In this document: piece after piece, positions 58,361-64,000 of the stretch
Layout of the letters: every line of letters begins with the position of its first letter
Numbering within the stretch: position 1 is the first letter of the stretch
NCBI RefSeq assembly: GCF_024198215.1
Contig: NZ_JAKCFA010000024.1
Coordinates: forward strand, 62,001-126,000
Length of the DNA stretch: 64,000 nucleotides
Reading direction: 5' to 3'
Source of the DNA: Myxococcus qinghaiensis
GTDB taxonomy: Bacteria; Myxococcota; Myxococcia; Myxococcales; Myxococcaceae
Translations under genes and position numbers: made by a program
Notes under the pieces: generated by a model
What the model saw: only the letters and a program-made list of their open reading frames with translations
The model's database searches: none
What the model was told of the DNA's origin: nothing

Positions 58361-58395
58361 GGACGCGCCCCACGGTGTCGCTGCGGGGCGCGTCC
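58361..58395 (-). terminator. 11-bp hairpin after the GH13 gene
   Basis: GGACGCGCCCC (58361-58371) pairs perfectly with GGGGCGCGTCC (58385-58395) around a 13-base loop, 93 bases past the stop at 58488. It separates the GH13 gene from the GH18-like gene and argues against a start for the latter upstream of it. Confidence 0.65.
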
Positions 58396-58487
58396 AGGAT
58401 GGAGACCGCTGGCTCCGGGCACCGCACGTGAGGCGACAGCGCTACAGGCTACCGGTGGCCACGGCCCTTGGGGCGCCGGGTGAAGGC

Positions 58488-60530
58488 CTACTTGTCCCGC
58501 GACAGGATGACGACGCTGTAGGGGCCCAGGTTGTTGAGGGAGCCGCTGGCGGGCAGGCCGTCCTTGCCGTTCCACTTGCCGCCCACGTCGAAGCTCTGCG
58601 CGTTGCCGAAGTCGCCGGAGTAGCCCTGCCAGTCGCTGTTGTAGCGCACCTTCCACGTGCCGTCGGAGGGCAGGCCCAGCTCGTAGTCGGAGAGCTGCTT
58701 GCCGCCGAAGTTGACGACGACGATGGTGTCGTCGCCCGGCCCGCCCTTGTCCCAGCGGTGGAAGGCGATGACCTTGTCATTGTTGTTCACGTGGTGGACG
58801 TTGACGTTCTCCCCACGCAGGCCCGCGGTGTTGTCGTTCCAGTTGCGCCGCAGCTTGATGAGGTCCGTGTACGCCTGGTTGATGCCGGCGAAGGACTCCT
58901 TCTTCTGCCAGTCGAGCGGGTCGCCGTCCTGGAAGTGGCCGTCCTCGAGGAACTCCTGGCCCTGGAAGAGCATGGGAATGCCAGGGCTTGTCATCGTCAG
59001 CGCGGCGCCGATGAGCGAGCGCTTCTTGGCGTGGTAGCCCCCGGAATCCCAGCCGCCCACTTCACTGGGCAGCCGCTGCTTGCCATTGGCCACCTCGTCG
59101 TGGCTCTCGGTGTAGATGACACGCTGGGTGGCGTTGCCGTTGTATTTGAAGCCAATCGCGCGGGCGACGGCGTTCATGTCGCGGTCCGCGTCGGAGAAGG
59201 CCGTCAGCGCCGTGCGCACCGGGTGCACGAAGTTGGAGTCCCACTGGGTGTCGAAGTTGGCGCCATCCGGATGCGTGAGGCCGCCCTCGTTGCCCAGGTC
59301 CTCCGCGATGATGATCTTCTGCGGGAACTCGCGGTTGACGGCGTCGTTGATGTCCCGGAGCAACTGCCAGCCCTGCGGGTTGTCCGCGCCGCTGGCCTGT
59401 CTGATTTCCTTGGTGGCATCCAGCCGCAGGCCGTCCATGTGGTAGTCGCGCAGCCACATCATCGCGTTGTCGCGCAGGTAGTCGCGCACCTCCGGGCGGC
59501 CGTAGTCCGGGCGCGTGTCGCCCCACGGCGTCTTCGCGCGCCAGTCCGTGTAGAAGTAGCTGCCGCCCTTGCCGTACGTCTCGCCGTCGAAGTCCCAGTG
59601 GGGCAGGTCACTGGGCCCCAGGTGGTTGTAGACGACGTCCATCACCACGCCGATGCCGCGCTTGTGCGCCTCGTCCACGAAGCGCTTGAGGTCCTCGGGG
59701 CTGCCGTAGGCGCTCTCCGGCGCGTTGGGGAACGCGGGGTTGTAGCCCCAGCTGAAGTCGGCGGCGAACTCCGCCGAGGGCATCAGCTCCACGACGTTGA
59801 TGCCCAAATCCTTCAGGTGGTCCAGCTTGTCGATGGCGCTCTGCCAGTTGCCGGGGCCCCAGCCAGGGGAGTCGTTGAACGTGCCCACGTGCATCTCGTA
59901 GATGACCGCCTCGTTCCAGGCCGGCATCTTGAACTCCCAGTCGTGCTTCCACTCGTAGGACTTGTGGTCGACGATGACGGAGTTGCCCGTGGAGTTCGTC
60001 ACGTCGTTGGCGCGCGGGTCTCCCTTCCAGCGCCAGTCGCCGTGCTTGCCCTGGATGACGTACTGGTACTGCTCGCCGGCCTTCGCGCCGGGGACGTCCA
60101 GGGAGAAGTTGCCGCTCGGCTCGCGCTTCAGCTCCACCGACTCCCAGTTGCTGAAGTCACCGGCCACCTGCACCCGCTGGGCGTTGGGCGCCCAGACGCG
60201 GAACGTCGTGCCTCCGTCGTAGGGGATGGCGCCCATGCCCGGACGGCTGGAGGGCTGGGACGGCATGGGGACGGCGGTGGCCCGGGGCAGCTCGGCGACG
60301 AGGCTCCCATCCTTGCGGACCAGGTCTCTCCCCGCGGGCCCATGGTCCGCCGGAGCACGCCGCGCCTCCGCGTTGCGCGTCTGCCGGACGTCGTCGAAGA
60401 AGTCCTTCACCGCCGGCCCGCGCGCGCCAGCCGCCTTCCCACTGGACGCGGGACGCGGCGACTCGGACTCGGTGGAACGGGACGTGGAGGAAGAGGCGGG
60501 ACGGCTCGGTGGGGGAATCCGGGTGGGCAT
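58488..60530 (-). CDS. GH13 alpha-glucan-branching-enzyme-like protein with disordered N-terminus
   Basis: 680 residues from the ATG at 60530. Residues 1-95 are Pro/Ser/Arg-rich and disordered, with no signal peptide. A CBM48 follows (FRVWAPNAQRVQVAGDFSNW). The GH13 barrel has VIYEMHVGTFND, GVVMDVVYNHLGPSDLP (region I), MDGLRLDATKEI (region II, nucleophile Asp), IIIAEDLGNE (region III, acid Glu) and YTESHDEVANG (region IV). YEMHVGTF and the CBM48 fit GlgB-type branching enzymes or maltooligosyl-trehalose hydrolases. The C-terminal domain ends KWNGKDGLPASGSLNNLGPY. It may act on glycogen or trehalose precursors; its tail suggests unusual localisation. Confidence 0.87.
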   Translation of the reverse strand: MPTRIPPPSRPASSSTSRSTESESPRPASSGKAAGARGPAVKDFFDDVRQTRNAEARRAPADHGPAGRDLVRKDGSLVAELPRATAVPMPSQPSSRPGMGAIPYDGGTTFRVWAPNAQRVQVAGDFSNWESVELKREPSGNFSLDVPGAKAGEQYQYVIQGKHGDWRWKGDPRANDVTNSTGNSVIVDHKSYEWKHDWEFKMPAWNEAVIYEMHVGTFNDSPGWGPGNWQSAIDKLDHLKDLGINVVELMPSAEFAADFSWGYNPAFPNAPESAYGSPEDLKRFVDEAHKRGIGVVMDVVYNHLGPSDLPHWDFDGETYGKGGSYFYTDWRAKTPWGDTRPDYGRPEVRDYLRDNAMMWLRDYHMDGLRLDATKEIRQASGADNPQGWQLLRDINDAVNREFPQKIIIAEDLGNEGGLTHPDGANFDTQWDSNFVHPVRTALTAFSDADRDMNAVARAIGFKYNGNATQRVIYTESHDEVANGKQRLPSEVGGWDSGGYHAKKRSLIGAALTMTSPGIPMLFQGQEFLEDGHFQDGDPLDWQKKESFAGINQAYTDLIKLRRNWNDNTAGLRGENVNVHHVNNNDKVIAFHRWDKGGPGDDTIVVVNFGGKQLSDYELGLPSDGTWKVRYNSDWQGYSGDFGNAQSFDVGGKWNGKDGLPASGSLNNLGPYSVVILSRDK

Positions 60531-60543
60531 GGCTCGGCCGTTG

Positions 60544-60559
60544 TCTGGAGAAATCCAGA
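60544..60559 (-). promoter_or_regulatory. TCTGGA-GAAA-TCCAGA hairpin 14 bases before the GH13 start
   Basis: A perfect 6-bp stem with a 4-base loop (TTTC on the mRNA strand) in the probable 5' leader of the GH13 gene. It could influence translation initiation or be an operator. An A/T-rich stretch at 60630-60660 farther upstream may hold the promoter. Confidence 0.4.
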
Positions 60560-60688
60560 ATCAGTATCGAGCACACGCCCTCGAGGTTGCTTGAGGCATG
60601 TGACAGCCACTGCCGGAGCCCGCTGAAACAGCATCAACCTGAAAACAAATACACGTTATCCACGGCTGATATCCGCGCGCCCCACATC

Positions 60689-60705
60689 GTGGGACTGACT
60701 CCCAC
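60689..60705 (-). terminator. Small hairpin after the SRPBCC gene
   Basis: GTGGGA-CTGAC-TCCCAC: a 6-bp stem beginning 12 bases past the stop at 60717. A competing stem CCCAC-ATC-GTGGG overlaps it at 60681-60693. Weak but well placed. Confidence 0.45.
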
Positions 60706-60716
60706 CCGACCGGGCG

Positions 60717-61355
60717 CTACTCGTGCGGGAAGTGCGGGTCCCGGGCGACGACGACGTCCGGGGCGGCGTCGCGGTTGAGGGCGTCTCCGTGAAACCCGGC
60801 CTCACCCACGGAAGGGGCGGAGACACCGCGCCGGGCCTCCGCCACGCTCTTGAGGTCGGCCAGGCCCCGTTCGAAGTCCCGGCCCATCACCTCGTCCATG
60901 CTGGCGAAGAGCTGCAGGGCCTTGCCGGCGAAGGTGTTCTCCCCGGTCATCACCCACGTCAGCGTCACGCCCTCGTCGGTGGGGGTGAGCAGGTACTCGG
61001 TGGTGTTGGTGGCCCGCATGGGCACGGTGAAGTCGAGCCGGATTCGCACGGAGGTGTTCGGGCGGCTCTCCACGATTTCCATCCGCCCCGAACCCGTCCG
61101 CTCGCCCCGCCACGCGTAGACGGCGCCCACACCCGAGGACGCGCCCTCGAAGGAGACCTGCTGGGTGGGCTCCAGCTTCCACCAGGGCGACCACTGCTCC
61201 CAGTGTTGGAAGTCGTTCACCAGCGCGAAGACGACCTCGGCGGGTGCCTGGATGTTCGCCCTGCGTTCGACCCGGAACGTGCCGGGCCGCTGGCTGATGG
61301 CGACGAGCAACACGACGACGGCGACCATCGAGACGATGCCTGATGTCCTCTTCAT
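60717..61355 (-). CDS. Membrane-anchored SRPBCC (polyketide-cyclase-like) protein
   Basis: 212 residues, with GGGAG six bases upstream. Residues 5-22 are a single N-terminal membrane helix. FRVERRANIQAPAEVVFALVNDFQHWEQWSPWWKLEP is the opening of the START/SRPBCC helix-grip fold, interrupted only by turns, and TNTTEYLLTPTDEGVTLTWVMTGENTFAGKALQLF is the second half. GHGDAL-like C-terminal residues are disordered. Such proteins bind hydrophobic ligands; no enzymatic role is evident. It is divergent from the MFS exporter at 61574 with 218 bases between. Confidence 0.87.
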   Translation of the reverse strand: MKRTSGIVSMVAVVVLLVAISQRPGTFRVERRANIQAPAEVVFALVNDFQHWEQWSPWWKLEPTQQVSFEGASSGVGAVYAWRGERTGSGRMEIVESRPNTSVRIRLDFTVPMRATNTTEYLLTPTDEGVTLTWVMTGENTFAGKALQLFASMDEVMGRDFERGLADLKSVAEARRGVSAPSVGEAGFHGDALNRDAAPDVVVARDPHFPHE

Positions 61356-61422
61356 GAAAACTCCCGGACGTTCAAAAGGATGGATACGTCGGGCCCCCCC
61401 GGGCCATGCACCGAGCGCTCAA

Positions 61423-61442
61423 TCGCCGCTCTGCAGCGGCGA
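61423..61442. promoter_or_regulatory. TCGCCGCT-CTGC-AGCGGCGA inverted repeat
   Basis: A perfect 8-bp inverted repeat with a 4-base centre in the divergent promoter region of the SRPBCC and MFS genes. It is in no transcribed 3' region, so an operator (for example of a TetR-type repressor) is more likely than a terminator. Confidence 0.45.
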
Positions 61443-61573
61443 CGAATGAGGACCCCTCAGATCGACACGGGGTTTGCGATTTTCCTGGTCTTTCCAAGTA
61501 CGCGGAATGATTGATGCTGGCACCTCCGGAGGGCTCCCATTAGAAGTGGGCGGCCTCTTCGACGCCGGACACC

Positions 61574-63046
61574 ATGCGAAATACCCACCGTCCCCTCACC
61601 ACCGTGGCCCTGGCCCTGAGTCTCTTCATGGCGGCCCTGGAGGTGACCGTCGTGTCCACCGCGATGCCCACCGTGGTGGGAGAGCTGGGTGGCATCCAGA
61701 GCTACGCGTGGGTCTTCACCGCGTACATGCTGTCCTCCACCATCACGGTGCCCATCTACGGGAAGCTGGCGGACCTGTACGGTCGCAAGCCCATCATCCT
61801 GTTCGGCATCGGGCTGTTCCTCGCGGGCTCCATCGCCAGCGGGCTGGCGTCCACCATGGGGATGCTCATCGCCTTCCGGACACTGCAGGGCCTGGGCGCG
61901 GGGGCCATCCAGCCGGTGGCGCTCACCATGATTGGAGACCTGTACACGATGGAGGAGCGGGCCCGGGTGCAGGGGGCCTTCAGCGCGGTGTGGGGCGTGG
62001 CGGGACTGGTGGGCCCCCTCACGGGCGGGCTCATCGTGAAGTACCTGAGCTGGCACTGGATCTTCTTCATCAACGTGCCGGTGGGGATGCTGACCTTCGT
62101 GCTCATCGTCACCTTCTTCCACGAGCGGGTGCAGCGCAAGCCGCAGCAGTTGGACTACGCGGGCGCGGCGCTGCTGTGCGCGGGCGTGGTGGCGCTGCTG
62201 TTCGGCGTGCAGGGCGTGGGCATGAACCTGTGGGCCCTGCCGGCCGCGCTGGTGCTGCTGGTGGCCTTCGTGCAGGTGGAGCTTCGGGCCGCCGCGCCCG
62301 TCATCCCCATGGCCATCTTCAAGTCCCCCGCCATCGCCATCTCCTCCATCGCCGGAGCGCTCTTCTCCGCGGCGATGTTCGGAGCGACGACGTACGTGCC
62401 GCTGTACGTGCAGGCGGTGCTGGGCAGCTCGGCCACGGTGGCGGGCGGGATGATTACGCCGATGATTGTCGGCTGGCCGCTGGCGGCGGTGTTCGCGGGG
62501 AAGCTGCTGCTGCGCGTGGGCTTCCGGCCGCTCATCGTCGGAGGGCTGGGGCTGACGGTGGTGGGAACGACGTTGATGGCGCTCCTGCTCAAGCAGGACG
62601 CACCCCTGCTCGCGCTCCAGGTGTCGATGGCGCTGTTCGGCATCGGCCTGGGCTTCGCGTCCACGGCGCTGCTCATCGCGGTGCAGACGAGCGTGGGCTG
62701 GGAGCTGCGCGGTGTGGCCACCGCCAGCAACATGTTCTTCCGCACCATCGGCGGCGTGCTGGGCGTGGGGCTGATGGGCGGAGTGATGGTGTCGCGCCTG
62801 CTGGCGGACCCGCACATTCCCATCGAGGCCGCCAACGCGCTGCTCAGCCCCGAGCACGGCCACTCCGCCGTTCCGGAGGGGATGCTGAGGACCCTGAGCG
62901 GCGCGCTGACGTCGGGGCTGACCGTGAACTTCTGGCTCATCTGCCTCTTCACGGTGGGAGCCTTCGTCGCGGGCCTGTTCTTCCCCCGCGTCCAGCGCAA
63001 CGCCGGCACGCCCGTCCCCGCCGAGGCCACCGTCGCGCAGCACTGA
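61574..63046 (+). CDS. MFS drug:H+ antiporter, DHA2 type (14 TM)
   Basis: 490 residues with about fourteen hydrophobic helices, as in EmrB/QacA exporters. LSLFMAALEVTVVSTAMPTV is helix 1 with motif D1 (D/E-x-T-VV--A-P). YGKLADLYGRKPIILFG is motif A, FRTLQGLGAGAIQPVAL motif B, and GVAGLVGPLTGGLIV motif C, the antiporter signature. It exports lipophilic or cationic compounds using the proton gradient. It is divergent from the SRPBCC gene; the LysR gene at its 3' end is convergent and need not regulate it. Confidence 0.93.
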   Translation: MRNTHRPLTTVALALSLFMAALEVTVVSTAMPTVVGELGGIQSYAWVFTAYMLSSTITVPIYGKLADLYGRKPIILFGIGLFLAGSIASGLASTMGMLIAFRTLQGLGAGAIQPVALTMIGDLYTMEERARVQGAFSAVWGVAGLVGPLTGGLIVKYLSWHWIFFINVPVGMLTFVLIVTFFHERVQRKPQQLDYAGAALLCAGVVALLFGVQGVGMNLWALPAALVLLVAFVQVELRAAAPVIPMAIFKSPAIAISSIAGALFSAAMFGATTYVPLYVQAVLGSSATVAGGMITPMIVGWPLAAVFAGKLLLRVGFRPLIVGGLGLTVVGTTLMALLLKQDAPLLALQVSMALFGIGLGFASTALLIAVQTSVGWELRGVATASNMFFRTIGGVLGVGLMGGVMVSRLLADPHIPIEAANALLSPEHGHSAVPEGMLRTLSGALTSGLTVNFWLICLFTVGAFVAGLFFPRVQRNAGTPVPAEATVAQH

Positions 63047-63058
63047 AGCGCGCGCGCC

Positions 63059-63970
63059 CTACCCGCCGCGCTTCGACTTCGCGGCCACCTCGCGCACCAC
63101 GCCGATGAACGCGCGCAGGCCCGCGGGTACCAGCCGGTGGCTCGGGTAGTACAGGCAGAGGCCAGGGAACGGCGGCGTCCAGTCCTCCAGCACGCGCACC
63201 AGCCGTCCCGCCGCCAGGTCCGCCTTCACGGCCCACTCGGTGACATAGGCCAGTCCCCTGCCCTGCAAGGCCACCTCCCGCATCAGGTTGGCGTTGTCGA
63301 GCGAGAGCCGGCCCGTGACTTCCACGGACAGCGCCTGTCCCCGCTTCTCGAACTCCCAGTGGTAGTACGCGCCGCTGCCGAAGCGGTAGCGCACGCAGTC
63401 GTGCTCGGTCAGCTCGTGGGGTGTCGTGGGCTTGGGATGGCGCCGGAAGTAGGCGGGAGCGCCGACGACGACGAAGCGCTGGGGCGGGCCACAGGGGACA
63501 CGGACCATGTCCTGGGGCACGGCATCCGACAGCCGGAAACCCGCGTCGTAGCCCCCGGCGACGATGTCCACCAGCTTCCCGTCCGTCACCACCTCCACGC
63601 GCATGCTCGGGTAGCGCTCCAGGAACTCCAGGAGGATGGGCGTGAGGATTTGCTGGGCCGCACCCTCGGAGGTGTTGAAGCGCAGCGTGCCCGTGGGAGA
63701 GTCGCGCAGCTCGTTGACGCTCTCCATCGCCTCGGAGATTTCCCGCAGCGCGGGCTGGACGCGTGAGAGGAACCGCTGCCCGGCCTCGGAGAGCGACACG
63801 CTGCGCGTCGTGCGGTTGAAGAGTCGCACGCCCATGCGCGCCTCCAGCGTGGCGATGGCGTGGCTCAGCGCGGACGGAGACATGCCCAGCTCGGCCGCCG
63901 CCTTGCGGAAGCTCTTGTGGCGCGAGACGGCGACGACGGCGTTCAGCTCGGTGAGACCCGCTTTGGGCAT
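63059..63970 (-). CDS. LysR-family regulator
   Basis: 303 residues. ELNAVVAVSRHKSFRKAAAE and GMSPSALSHAIATLEARMGV form the helix-turn-helix, and LFNRTTRSVSLSEAG the wing. The effector domain (LRFNTSEGAAQQILTPILLE, then DAGFRLSDAVPQDMVRVPCG) is of the CrgA/DmlR type frequent in regulators of divergent oxidoreductases. Only 30 bases lie between its start and the right edge, so a divergent target gene is outside the window. It is convergent with the MFS gene, 12 bases apart. Confidence 0.93.
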   Translation of the reverse strand: MPKAGLTELNAVVAVSRHKSFRKAAAELGMSPSALSHAIATLEARMGVRLFNRTTRSVSLSEAGQRFLSRVQPALREISEAMESVNELRDSPTGTLRFNTSEGAAQQILTPILLEFLERYPSMRVEVVTDGKLVDIVAGGYDAGFRLSDAVPQDMVRVPCGPPQRFVVVGAPAYFRRHPKPTTPHELTEHDCVRYRFGSGAYYHWEFEKRGQALSVEVTGRLSLDNANLMREVALQGRGLAYVTEWAVKADLAAGRLVRVLEDWTPPFPGLCLYYPSHRLVPAGLRAFIGVVREVAAKSKRGG

Positions 63971-64000
63971 TGTTCGAATTCCTGCATCAAGGCATGCCGG

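Noticed and set aside
58287..58427. Longer N-terminus for the GH18-like protein
   Set aside because: It would place the 11-bp terminator hairpin of the upstream GH13 gene inside the coding region and adds no signal peptide.
1..64000. CRISPR arrays, tRNA/rRNA genes, transposases, phage genes, replication origin
   Set aside because: No regularly spaced repeats with unique spacers, no tRNA-like cloverleaf, no transposase or integrase motifs and no DnaA-box cluster were seen.

Overview
The window is uniformly very GC-rich, with codon third positions almost all G or C. Several gene families point to a fruiting, predatory member of the Myxococcota, most likely Myxococcaceae (Myxococcus, Corallococcus or Pyxidicoccus type). 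These include a spore-coat-U chaperone/usher operon, a kelch protein with a MYXO-CTERM-like tail, a tectonin-repeat secreted protein, an OmpA protein with thrombospondin-type-3 repeats, many lipoproteins and secreted hydrolases, and many one- and two-component regulators. The genus is an inference from family content; no rRNA or tRNA gene, CRISPR array, insertion sequence or phage gene was seen.

Layout. 1-10.5 kb: the edge of a GlxA/AraC-type regulator divergent from an isochorismatase-fold hydrolase; a VOC protein; a secreted protein with a possible His/Cys dyad; a tectonin-repeat protein; a SUKH-like protein followed by a MazF-type toxin with no MazE; a secreted alpha/beta hydrolase; an OmpR-type two-component pair; an NlpC/P60 protein; a glutathione S-transferase. 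10.5-20.3 kb: a FAM151/GDPD-like protein, a Tat-exported aminotransferase beside a LytS/LytTR pair, a macro-domain protein, a DUF1023-like hydrolase, a protein with 11-residue amphipathic repeats, and a large radical SAM protein. 20.6-29.8 kb: fatty-acid desaturase, DUF2652 cyclase-like protein, two propeller-like proteins, a TAP-like hydrolase, and a LysR/LysE divergent pair.

30-43 kb is exported and surface biology: a beta-helix/FN3/CBM2 enzyme, a LysR regulator, the OmpA-like and kelch proteins (probable two-gene operon), RidA, a NIPSNAP protein and a GH18 chitinase. 43.6-47.7 kb is a compact operon (spore coat U subunit, PapD-like chaperone, usher, second spore coat U subunit), probably building a spore-surface or fimbrial layer. 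47.8-64 kb: AidB-like acyl-CoA dehydrogenase, orphan PAS kinase, two lipoproteins (one an erythromycin-esterase-fold enzyme), a BlaI/BlaR1-type pair, a GH18-like protein with a damaged active-site motif, a GH13 branching-enzyme-like protein, an SRPBCC protein, an MFS exporter and a LysR regulator.

Most genes are separated by convincing GC hairpins, usually without a T run. Four regulatory sites read clearly from sequence: a 16-bp dyad filling the spacer of a TTGACA promoter in front of the blaI-like gene; a CTCGAT-N11-ATCGAG box one base from a LysR start codon; an 11-bp-spaced GGTTGAC pair before the OmpR-type gene; and a 12-bp-spaced tandem repeat between the tectonin and SUKH-like genes. 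The best candidates for undescribed biology are the SUKH-like/MazF pair, the 680-residue radical SAM protein divergent from the 11-mer repeat protein, and a set of enzymes that lack signal peptides but carry disordered N-terminal tails.
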